Origin: a virus
Reading direction: 5' to 3' (one strand)
IMG/VR virus record: IMGVR_UViG_3300022074_000438
Span: 1-21,528 of that record
Length of the DNA stretch: 21,528 bases
The first letter of the stretch is position 1. Every line of letters starts with the position of its first letter. Shown here in pieces: positions 1-6,447 of this stretch. The notes beneath the pieces were generated by a model. That model was not told the DNA's origin. It did no database searches and saw only the letters and a program-made list of their open reading frames with translations. The position numbers and the translations under genes were made by a program.

Positions 1-2
1 GC

Positions 3-33
3 ATATATAGAAGTGCTGGTTCAGTCTATATAT
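3..33. repeat. AT-rich inverted repeat at left edge
   Basis: ATATATAGA at 3-11 is the reverse complement of TCTATATAT at 25-33, separated by 13 bases. It lies just 3' of the ribbon-helix-helix gene and touches its stop codon. The stem is all A/T except one pair and has no T tract, so it is a poor intrinsic terminator. It could be an operator for a gene beyond the window or a chance product of AT-rich sequence. Confidence 0.35.
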
Positions 34-194
34 TAATTTTTTGTTTTTATCTCATAACCCTCTGATTTACAAAAAACGTCAAACATGACACGAAGCTGTC
101 CAGAAATACTTCTGTTCTCCATCCCAGCTATTTTCTTTATTCCTACGTATACTTCTACAGGAACAAGAACTGATTTCCATTTCGTAGTGTCCAT
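33..194 (-). CDS. small ribbon-helix-helix (Arc/MetJ-like) DNA-binding protein
   Basis: A 53-residue protein when started at the ATG at 194. That start has GGAG six bases upstream. The in-frame ATGs at 200 (SD directly abutting) and 245 (no SD) fit less well; the last would add 17 residues unlike the family. Residues about 6-13 (KSVLVPVE) suit the DNA-contacting beta strand of the ribbon-helix-helix fold. A helix follows, then the NRSISGQLR turn and helix 2 (about 27-43), the usual pattern of phage RHH repressors that act as dimers. Its target is unknown; the divergent control region near 7080-7120 is a candidate by inference. It has its own candidate promoter just downstream of the replication-operon terminator, so it is probably expressed separately. 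The fold call rests on pattern only, without a profile match. Confidence 0.72.
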   Translation of the reverse strand: MDTTKWKSVLVPVEVYVGIKKIAGMENRSISGQLRVMFDVFCKSEGYEIKTKN

Positions 195-211
195 TATCAT
201 CTCCAAAACAT

Positions 212-270
212 AAAAAAGCGGTGGGGGGTTACAACTCCCTTTCATCAGACGGGTGAGAAAACACCCCCAC
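212..270 (-). promoter_or_regulatory. possible attenuator hairpin in the RHH-gene leader
   Basis: Read on the minus strand, GTGGGGG (complement of 264-270) can pair with CCCCCAC (complement of 221-227), a seven-pair GC-rich stem. It is followed three bases later by six T residues (complement of 212-217), so it resembles an intrinsic terminator placed before the RHH start. A shorter competing hairpin, GGGTG/CACCC, uses part of the same G run. The loop of the large stem is about 36 bases, which weakens it as a simple terminator. Confidence 0.3.
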
Positions 271-331
271 GGACTTGGCTTTCGCTACTTACTCACAGTA
301 GAACCCAGTTACTCCACGCCCTGCCTAAGAC

Positions 332-360
332 AATATAGGACTTTATATTTACAATTGCAA
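332..360 (-). promoter_or_regulatory. sigma-70-like promoter for the RHH gene
   Basis: On the minus strand a -35 box TTGCAA (355-360) and a -10 box TATATT (332-337) are separated by exactly 17 bases. The -10 matches TATAAT at five of six positions and the -35 matches TTGACA at four of six. The predicted start near 325 gives a leader of about 130 bases before the RHH ATG at 194. The promoter begins right after the T tract of the replication-operon terminator, so one unit ends where the next begins. Confidence 0.6.
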
Positions 361-361
361 G

Positions 362-388
362 AAAAAAAGGCCCCGCCGAAGCGGGACC
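362..388 (-). terminator. intrinsic terminator of the replication operon
   Basis: In minus-strand RNA the sequence is GGUCCCGC, a UUCG tetraloop, then GCGGGGCC: an eight-pair GC-rich stem with one U-G wobble. Seven U residues follow (complement of 362-368). The stem starts about 25 bases after the polA stop codon. Stem, ultra-stable tetraloop and U tract together make this a textbook rho-independent terminator. Confidence 0.94.
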
Positions 389-413
389 AGTTAGGGAGGA
401 AACGCCATGAAAA

Positions 414-2315
414 CTACATACTGTCGCCCCAGTTGGAACCAAGCTCAATATCCGTCTTCATAGGTACCTCTAATGGTATGCCAGAACACATTATGTTGGC
501 AAGTTCTTTTGCATCATTTTCGGATTTAACACTGAACGCAAGTTCATCATGCACTTGTAACAGTGGAACGGTTCCCTGTTTATATACATCCACCATGGCT
601 TTCTTTGTCATATCCGCAGCAGAAGCTTGGATAAGTCTGTTCAAAGCCTTGTACGCCATAGCTCGTTGTAGTGCCACATTGGGGCCATAATGTACTTTAG
701 CTTCTTCCAAGGGCATAGCTTTATGCATACCAAATGCCTTCGGCTCAAACATAGGAAAGCGACATTTGCGGCCCATTAAGGACCGGATAGAACCCTCTGA
801 GTTTCCGTTCTGTACGCGATCCTGTACAACCTTCATAAGTTTTTTTACAAAGGGTACTTCTGTATCATATTGCTGAGTAAGTTCTTTAGCTTCATCCTTA
901 GAAAGATCTAATTGTTCAGAAAGTTTTCCTACCCCCATTCCGTACATCATACCTAAATTGATTGTCTTGGCCTGTTTACGTGGGATGCTCGCCATGTCTG
1001 CCACCATGGTATGGAAATCCATGTCGGGATTATTGGTGTACCCTTCTACAAATTTCTCTACCTTTGGCATCTCTATGCGGGTGTTCTTTTGATATAAGGA
1101 AGCAAAGTGGACCAAGATCCGCGGTTCCTGTTGCGAGTAATCTATAGACGCCCACTTCTCACCTTCTTCCGGTAAGAATACAGAACGTATCATAGGCCCT
1201 AGCTCTGGGTGCCGCGCGGGAATTTGTTGAAGGTTCGGGTTAGACATGGAAATTCGCCCGGAAACCGTGCCGCCATCATCTGACCGGATTTGATTGATGT
1301 GCCCATGAATGCGCCCGTCTTTACCAATATGTTTAGAAAGCCCGTCCATAAAAGTATTTTTACTTTTGTCATATTCTCTGGCTAATAAAATTTGTTTAGC
1401 TAGGTCGTGCTCATGGGTAGTTAGAAAAGCTTTAGTAAATGACGGAGCGCCTTTCGCTGTTTTTGGATACGGCAAGCCCACCTCATCAAAAGCTCTAGCT
1501 ATGGACGCCGCCGCCCAAATCTCAACATTAAAACCGGACAGAGCTTTTACGTTATCTAAAGCTTTCTTCTTTTCTTTAAGCATGAACTGCGTTGCGCGTT
1601 CCATAGCATCTGTATTGACGCGGACTCCTTTAAGAGTCATATCCACTAAGCACGGTAGAAGGTCGCGCTCTAATTCAAACACTGTTTGGATACCCTCTTT
1701 AGTTAACTGAACTTTAAAATATTTCCAAAGCTCCAAGGTTAACTCAGCATCCCCCTCACCGTATTCTCCTACAAACTGTGCGGGCAACCGCCAAAGCTCT
1801 GCTTTTGGGTCAAACCCAAACTCTTTTGCCGCCTGTACAAGTCCCTTCTCAGACTTTGTTTTGGCAATGTAATCGTATCCACAAGCGTTCAGGCTGTAGC
1901 TAAAGCGGTTCTCATCTAACAGCGCGGCAACAACCATAGTATCAATTATGTTGCCATTAACCTCAAATCCTGCCGCTTTTAACCAGCCAAGGTCATACTG
2001 TGCGTTGTGCATTATTTTATCTGCGGGACAAGCAAGCACCTTCTTCATATAGTTGCTAACTATTCTCTCGTCTAAGTTACCTCCGCCCTCATGTTTAATA
2101 GGCAAATATGCTTTCCAACCATCTACGGCAATACAATATCCTGCTATGAACCCATCACCTCTAGGCCATCCCGGCCCTAAAGTTTTTAAATTTGGGTCAC
2201 ATGTCTCAAGGTCGATTGCAATCTCAGAACTTCCCGTTATATCCGGCAACTCTGTTGGGGGCGTCCATTCAACATTTAGGTTTGTTGACAAAAGCTGTAA
2301 CTGTCTAGGTTGCAT
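414..2315 (-). CDS. polA: family A DNA polymerase with 3'-5' exonuclease domain
   Basis: Phage replicative DNA polymerase of 633 residues, combining a proofreading domain with a Pol I-type polymerase domain; no 5' nuclease domain is present, as is usual for phage enzymes. Exonuclease motifs are DLET (D35, E37), NAQYD (D108) and YGEGD (Y185, D189), so the DEDDy site is complete. Polymerase motif A is DYSQQEPR (D392), motif B is RKQAKTINLGMMYG (R446, K450, Y458) and motif C is HDE (589-591). The motif B residue equivalent to E. coli Pol I Phe762 is Leu454. The start ATG lies inside the end of the upstream DUF3310 gene (11-base overlap) behind a GGGGGAAG ribosome site. It is the last gene of the replication operon, followed by the intrinsic terminator. 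Confidence 0.97.
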   Translation of the reverse strand: MQPRQLQLLSTNLNVEWTPPTELPDITGSSEIAIDLETCDPNLKTLGPGWPRGDGFIAGYCIAVDGWKAYLPIKHEGGGNLDERIVSNYMKKVLACPADKIMHNAQYDLGWLKAAGFEVNGNIIDTMVVAALLDENRFSYSLNACGYDYIAKTKSEKGLVQAAKEFGFDPKAELWRLPAQFVGEYGEGDAELTLELWKYFKVQLTKEGIQTVFELERDLLPCLVDMTLKGVRVNTDAMERATQFMLKEKKKALDNVKALSGFNVEIWAAASIARAFDEVGLPYPKTAKGAPSFTKAFLTTHEHDLAKQILLAREYDKSKNTFMDGLSKHIGKDGRIHGHINQIRSDDGGTVSGRISMSNPNLQQIPARHPELGPMIRSVFLPEEGEKWASIDYSQQEPRILVHFASLYQKNTRIEMPKVEKFVEGYTNNPDMDFHTMVADMASIPRKQAKTINLGMMYGMGVGKLSEQLDLSKDEAKELTQQYDTEVPFVKKLMKVVQDRVQNGNSEGSIRSLMGRKCRFPMFEPKAFGMHKAMPLEEAKVHYGPNVALQRAMAYKALNRLIQASAADMTKKAMVDVYKQGTVPLLQVHDELAFSVKSENDAKELANIMCSGIPLEVPMKTDIELGSNWGDSM

Positions 2316-2541
2316 CTTCTTCCCCCGTGATAAACTGCAATCTATTTAAATAAAACTGTGCTTTAGCAAGGTCCTCTGCGGCCTTACCCTTATGCTCATA
2401 GCGCCACATGTATTTTATAATCACGCCTTGAAGATAGTATTTATAGCCGTCGCCTAATGCAGATTGTATGGCGTCTAAGCATTCCACTTTCCCTGCCGTG
2501 TAATGCTTTGGGTGATTGACCATATCGATCGGTGTGTTCAT
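2305..2541 (-). CDS. DUF3310 family protein
   Basis: A 78-residue protein with the two signatures of the DUF3310 phage family: VNHPKHYTAGKVECLDAI near the N-terminus (8-25), and a helix-rich second half where IIKYMWRYEHKG leads into EDLAKAQFYLNRL. The family is widespread in tailed phages next to replication and nucleotide genes. It is sometimes labelled nucleotide kinase, but no P-loop is present here and the function is unknown to me. It overlaps the helicase stop by four bases (ATGA) and the polA start by 11 bases, so it is translationally coupled on both sides. The context suggests a replication accessory role. Confidence 0.88.
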   Translation of the reverse strand: MNTPIDMVNHPKHYTAGKVECLDAIQSALGDGYKYYLQGVIIKYMWRYEHKGKAAEDLAKAQFYLNRLQFITGEEDAT

Positions 2542-4070
2542 ACCTGATAGCTCCTTAACCCATCAATTGGTGAAACAATGTAAAGATTTTCTTTGGCGCG
2601 GGTGACAGCCACATAAAACAATCTGTGTAAATCGTCCATCATTCTCTGCCCCTCAAGCGTGTTTGATGAAACCGCTTGGTCAGAAGCATATGATATATCG
2701 GTATATAAAACAACATTCGTTGCTTCTCCGCCTTTTGTACCGTGTATTGTGGATACCTTGATCCGTGGTTCGCGGTTCAAGTCTTCTCCTTTTCGAAGCA
2801 GCGCCGCAATATATGTTTTAAGGTCTTCTGGAATTTTATCCATGGCTCCGCCCCACGACATATCTTTAGTAGCGAGCAATCCAAAGTTGTTTTGTAGGGT
2901 TTCAAGATTAAACAGGTCGTTAGTTTCTATGCCAGATAAATTTTTAAAGCCACGTTTAATGCGGGTGCCGGATTTCATGTAGTAATACATGTTGCGGGCG
3001 GAGTTGGCATCCACTTCATCACCAGCTATGAGCGCTTCCCATGCGCTAAGTGCGCTTGCAAGCTTTTCGCTTATGCTACGGTTGCCGCGGTTTTCAAAGT
3101 AGTAACCATACTGCTTCATCTCCTCACAGATTTCATTCAGCATGTAGTTACATTGCGCTAACACCAGCCAATCCCCCTCCGCAAACTTATGCATGTCGGG
3201 CTGAAATACATTCTCCACTTTCCCTATGTCAGGCTTTGGCTTGTAATCTTTAGGTCTGCGAGTTTTTATTCTTGCGGCAATTCTATGTGCTATTTGGTGC
3301 ACCTTCTGTGGTATTCGGTAGGATTGAGAAAGCACCTCTGAGCCCTCTTCTACGCCCAAGAAGTGCTCTACATCTGCACCCGCCCAGCGGTAAATGGCTT
3401 GGTCATCGTCCCCCGCGGCGTACATACGGGTGGCATTCTCATTTAGTATATGTGCAATTTCCCACTGCAACGGGGATAAATCCTGCGCCTCATCTAAGAA
3501 GACAAGGGAAAACTTCGGGCAGACCCGTGATCCGTGTTCCGTGAACCATTCTAAGATGTCTGTGTAATCATAAAGTCGATTAGCTTTTTTATATTTACGG
3601 TAGGCTTCATCTATATACACAACCGTGGACAGCGGCTCTTCTACTGAGCTTTCTTTATAGGTTACTTCTATGCGTTCTTTTTTAAGCCTAGCAAGCTGTA
3701 TAAGTTGCATGAGCGGATTATCACGGGCGTTGGAGCCTATGTCTTCATCGTCGTTATTTGCTTTTGCGGATAGGTTAAAGCCTATTTGCAAACTCAATTC
3801 GTGCAGGTGCTCTGTGCCTAAAAGCTGGTCCCGCTGTATATCTGACAGGTTAAAGCAAAAGCTGTGTAGCGTTCTAAAGAAGTTCAGGTCTTTTTCTACG
3901 TCCAGATTAAAACGTCTAGCCGCACGTTCTTTGGCCTCGCTAGCGGCTTTGCGGGTAAAGGCAAGGAAGGCAATATTAGAAGGGGATATACCCTCATCAA
4001 TTGCTTTCTCTACCATGTTCAAGAGTGTAGTGGTTTTACCTGTACCCGGTGGGCCGTATATAACAAACAT
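2538..4070 (-). CDS. superfamily 1A (UvrD/Rep-like) DNA helicase
   Basis: ATP-driven 3'-5' type helicase of 510 residues, probably acting at the phage replication fork. Motif I is GPPGTGKTT (6-14), Ia AFLAFTRKAASEA (34-46), II FLDEAQD (191-197), III GDDDQAIYRWAGAD (220-233), IV SQSYRIPQ (248-255), V TIHGTKGGEA (441-450) and VI FYVAVTRAKENLYIV (485-499). All catalytic motifs are intact. The Walker A motif begins at residue 6, so the Q motif that normally precedes it in UvrD/Rep is absent. The frame is closed by an in-frame TGA about 16 bases before the ATG, so no longer start exists. The ATG overlaps the primase stop (TAATG). The order primase, helicase, polymerase supports a replisome role; repair or recombination is the alternative. 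The gene carries two clear heptad DNA repeats. Confidence 0.94.
   Translation of the reverse strand: MFVIYGPPGTGKTTTLLNMVEKAIDEGISPSNIAFLAFTRKAASEAKERAARRFNLDVEKDLNFFRTLHSFCFNLSDIQRDQLLGTEHLHELSLQIGFNLSAKANNDDEDIGSNARDNPLMQLIQLARLKKERIEVTYKESSVEEPLSTVVYIDEAYRKYKKANRLYDYTDILEWFTEHGSRVCPKFSLVFLDEAQDLSPLQWEIAHILNENATRMYAAGDDDQAIYRWAGADVEHFLGVEEGSEVLSQSYRIPQKVHQIAHRIAARIKTRRPKDYKPKPDIGKVENVFQPDMHKFAEGDWLVLAQCNYMLNEICEEMKQYGYYFENRGNRSISEKLASALSAWEALIAGDEVDANSARNMYYYMKSGTRIKRGFKNLSGIETNDLFNLETLQNNFGLLATKDMSWGGAMDKIPEDLKTYIAALLRKGEDLNREPRIKVSTIHGTKGGEATNVVLYTDISYASDQAVSSNTLEGQRMMDDLHRLFYVAVTRAKENLYIVSPIDGLRSYQV
2761..2781. repeat. heptad DNA repeat inside the helicase gene
   Basis: Three consecutive seven-base units, ATCCGTG, GTTCGCG and GTTCAAG; the first two fit the NNYCGYG pattern seen at many places in this window. 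The flanking CTTGA and TCAAG make the 25-base block (2757-2781) an imperfect palindrome. Seven is not a multiple of three, so codon periodicity does not explain the spacing. Confidence 0.5.
3523..3543. repeat. three tandem NYCCGTG heptads in the helicase gene
   Basis: Three directly adjacent units (3523-3529, 3530-3536, 3537-3543) share CCGTG at positions 3-7 and differ only in the first two bases. This is the cleanest example of the heptad pattern. On the coding strand it falls within the HGSRV segment between motifs Ia and II, a poorly conserved part of the protein. Confidence 0.65.
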
Positions 4071-5611
4071 TAGAAGGGTATCTCCTCATCGTTTGCTCCG
4101 AACTCTGGAGTTCGTACCGCTTCTACCGACTTATCATAAGCGGGTATTGACCAAACTCTTACCACCCTGTCTTTAATTCTTAACGACGTTGAATCCCCGT
4201 TAATGTCTCTTAGACGCTGAGAAATCATGTGCGTTTTAAATTCAAAGAAGCGCTGACGCTTTAGATAGTTCTCAAAGTCTCTTAACCGGAAATAGGTTAA
4301 GCTGGCTTCTTCATCTGTCCACGGGCGCCGCAGAAGTATTTCTTCTTTATCAGAAGCTGTCTGCATATTACGGCAGAAGTCTTCTAAGTAATCATAAAAG
4401 GCGCCGTCCACAGAAGCATCCTCACTGGCCTCCATGATACCCCCTTCTGTCTCCGTCATATCACGGAGCAGGGCCGCAACCCTGTTTTCCCAGACAGGCT
4501 TACTTGCTGTGGGCGGCATTACGTTCAACTGCTCTATGCAGGCTCTTTGAAAGGAAGCTTGGCTTTGTAGACCTTCAGTAGAAAGCTCTAGCGGTTCGCC
4601 ATTAACATCCATAAACCAGATAGGCGGCTTTGAATTATATTTACGCAGGTTAGCAACCGTAGCTGACTGGCCTACATTACCTACACCGAAACGCCGTGTC
4701 AGGCACTTCTCTTTGTCGCAATGGTCGTTGATAGGAGCATCGCTACACTTGTAGGTATAGTCTTTTCGGTTAAGCTGTTTAACAAGCACGTTTACTTCCG
4801 CCAATGGCAGCGGCGGCTCAAAGTGAGCCATGTTGTACTGCATTAGCTTATCTTCCCAATCGTCAGGGTGCGCTTTACGAAGATACACCCCTATGTTGAA
4901 CAGGCCATTATTGCGTGTGCCTTCGGGAAATCCTTGAGTACAAAGATACTGCAAGCATGGCGGACCGTCCTTTATGGGGTTTTCGTCACTCTTCTCTATT
5001 GTAAGAGCTTCCACCTGCTCAGTCGTTTGTACATTCTCCGTATACAGTTCAATAAATTCTTCTAAGGTTGCCGCTGTCCCATCGGCTTTGAAGGCGTAGC
5101 GTAAACTCTCCTCATGGTTATAGTAGGGTAGGTTAAGGAAGTTTCCCACATCCCCCCGGTCGAGGTGTAAACGAATCTGTTTCGGGAAAATCTCACATCC
5201 AGAATAACCCAACGCCGCCGAAATAGAGGACAGCGTATCTTGTAGAAGTTTTGCTTCCACCCAATCTGAAGTAAAAAGAAAAACATGAGCCCCTCCAGAT
5301 TTAGAACGACAAACTATAAGCGGAAGTTTCATCTCCGCAATCTTGTCGATTAATTCTTTGTGGTTAAAACCCGTGTATTGATCAATATCAATACAACCCC
5401 ATCTACACTGGTTATTAGCGTTGATAGGTATAATTCCAATTGCGGGGCCAGAACCGGATAAGTGCATCTCCCACGTTTCCGTGGTCCGGGGCTGGCGTAT
5501 AACGCTGGCCTGCCCGGCTTGCTTCCCATTGGCCTGCTGTTTTCTGATCTCGTAAGTACCATACGCCTCTTCGAGTCCAGAAAAGATATCTGAAAACTTT
5601 TCTACTGACAT
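4070..5611 (-). CDS. archaeo-eukaryotic-type (AEP) primase with Cys-rich C-terminal domain
   Basis: Makes primers for phage DNA synthesis; 513 residues. The N-terminal part resembles AEP primases of the type also found in TOTE conflict systems. The metal-binding acidic pair is WGCIDID (D75, D77), the nucleotide-binding SKSGGAH motif follows at 103-109, and GNFLNLPYY at 156-164. The middle holds PPCLQYLC (217-224) with EGTRNN (230-235), then a Cys cluster C289, C298, C303. C219 plus these three could form a zinc or iron-sulfur site, as in PriL-like or PriCT domains (inference). The extreme C-terminus is NDEEIPF, like an SSB tip. The ATG has GAGG six bases upstream and follows a hairpin that separates it from the SSB-like gene. 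It is coupled to the helicase by TAATG. A primase-polymerase role is possible. Confidence 0.88.
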   Translation of the reverse strand: MSVEKFSDIFSGLEEAYGTYEIRKQQANGKQAGQASVIRQPRTTETWEMHLSGSGPAIGIIPINANNQCRWGCIDIDQYTGFNHKELIDKIAEMKLPLIVCRSKSGGAHVFLFTSDWVEAKLLQDTLSSISAALGYSGCEIFPKQIRLHLDRGDVGNFLNLPYYNHEESLRYAFKADGTAATLEEFIELYTENVQTTEQVEALTIEKSDENPIKDGPPCLQYLCTQGFPEGTRNNGLFNIGVYLRKAHPDDWEDKLMQYNMAHFEPPLPLAEVNVLVKQLNRKDYTYKCSDAPINDHCDKEKCLTRRFGVGNVGQSATVANLRKYNSKPPIWFMDVNGEPLELSTEGLQSQASFQRACIEQLNVMPPTASKPVWENRVAALLRDMTETEGGIMEASEDASVDGAFYDYLEDFCRNMQTASDKEEILLRRPWTDEEASLTYFRLRDFENYLKRQRFFEFKTHMISQRLRDINGDSTSLRIKDRVVRVWSIPAYDKSVEAVRTPEFGANDEEIPF

Positions 5612-5627
5612 GTTGGTTCCTCAAACG

Positions 5628-5654
5628 GGGGTGCAACTAAATAAGTTACACCCC
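5628..5654 (-). promoter_or_regulatory. intergenic RNA hairpin between SSB-like and primase genes
   Basis: In minus-strand RNA, GGGGUGUAACU pairs with AGUUGCACCCC through 11 pairs (one U-G wobble) around a five-base UAUUU loop. It begins seven bases after the SSB-like stop and ends a few bases before the GAGG ribosome site of the primase. Only a short CGUUUG follows, so it is not a normal intrinsic terminator. It more likely stabilises the 3' end of the SSB mRNA, serves as a processing site, or tunes primase expression. Confidence 0.65.
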
Positions 5655-5661
5655 TTTGAAG

Positions 5662-6447
5662 TTAAAATGGGATGTCGTCGTCAGGAGCTTGATTAGAGCC
5701 CTCTTGCTGGTGCTTAACCTTAACTTCTCCCTTTTCAATAGAAGCGTTAAAAGTTTTAGCCGCGTTGTACATGCCCGCATCTGTAATAGGGCTATCCAAG
5801 CTCATCTCCCAACCATGCCAACTGCCTTTGGAGTTTTCTTCTGAGACACTCCGAAGGTTGTATATGTGGCTAAACATAGGCGGCGTAAACGGTCCGTTGG
5901 CACCCTGCATTTCCCGCGATAGAATCATAGACATCCACTTACGAGATTTCTTTAACTGCGTAGACTTCATAGCAATCAAAGCATTTGTAGTGCCGCCATT
6001 CTCGTCAACCACTTTCACATACCACTGCGCGGTTTGCTCAATGTAATCACCAGAACCGTCTAACAAATATTCTTTGTTATCGTTGGCATCCCGCTCTGTC
6101 TTTGGAATATCGTCAGAAGGGTCGTAAATAGCAGAAGGGGCGCCCGTGCCCGAACCGCGTGGAGACCACTGAATGAATTTACGCTGGTAGACGCAAGGTA
6201 TAACTTTAATACCCTCTTTGCCTTTAAACGCTTCCCCGGTGACGGTGTTTAGAATATCGCCTTTACGGATATCTTCACGCTCATCCAAGATGGGGTCCAA
6301 GCCTGACACGATTTTTAAAAACGGTAGGGCCATATCTTCGTTAGAAATGTTACCCAAACCACCACTGGCATCTGCCTCAAACATTGAGGGGTCAAATGCT
6401 GCAACCGCAGTGTTTTCTTTCACCGCCACTTCTTTTTTCTCAGCCAT
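5662..6447 (-). CDS. SSB-like phage protein with DDDIPF C-terminal tip
   Basis: A 261-residue protein of a type I recall as common in marine phages next to replication genes. The last six residues, DDDIPF (256-261), are identical to the acidic tip of E. coli SSB, which binds partner proteins and is mimicked by phage ssDNA-binding proteins. A linker rich in Q, E, N and P (about 246-255) precedes it, as in SSB. The body contains conserved-looking blocks VIPCVYQRKFIQWSPRG (82-98), MKSTQLKKSRKW (160-171, basic) and GPFTPPMFSHIYNLRS (185-200). I cannot assign an OB fold by eye, so ssDNA binding is inference from tail and context. It is coupled to the upstream 192-residue gene by TAATG and lies just before the primase. 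A recombination-mediator role is an alternative. Confidence 0.65.
   Translation of the reverse strand: MAEKKEVAVKENTAVAAFDPSMFEADASGGLGNISNEDMALPFLKIVSGLDPILDEREDIRKGDILNTVTGEAFKGKEGIKVIPCVYQRKFIQWSPRGSGTGAPSAIYDPSDDIPKTERDANDNKEYLLDGSGDYIEQTAQWYVKVVDENGGTTNALIAMKSTQLKKSRKWMSMILSREMQGANGPFTPPMFSHIYNLRSVSEENSKGSWHGWEMSLDSPITDAGMYNAAKTFNASIEKGEVKVKHQQEGSNQAPDDDIPF

Noticed and set aside
3-33. Terminator after the RHH gene
   Set aside because: The stem is nearly all A/T and has no following T tract.
200-245. Longer N-terminus for the RHH protein from the ATG at 245
   Set aside because: No ribosome site at 245, and the added Pro/Cys-rich residues do not fit the fold, whereas the ATG at 194 has GGAG at correct spacing.
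253-690. 145-codon plus-strand open frame
   Set aside because: It lies mostly antisense to polA, crosses the terminator, has no ribosome site and encodes low-complexity sequence unlike a protein family.
3670-4176. 168-codon plus-strand open frame
   Set aside because: Antisense to helicase motif-bearing sequence and to the primase end; Ser/Leu/Arg-rich shadow translation.
4070-5611. TOTE-type conflict (defence) system
   Set aside because: The primase resembles that AEP group, but its neighbours form an ordinary phage replication operon, and no nuclease fusion or helicase-nuclease architecture of such systems is present.
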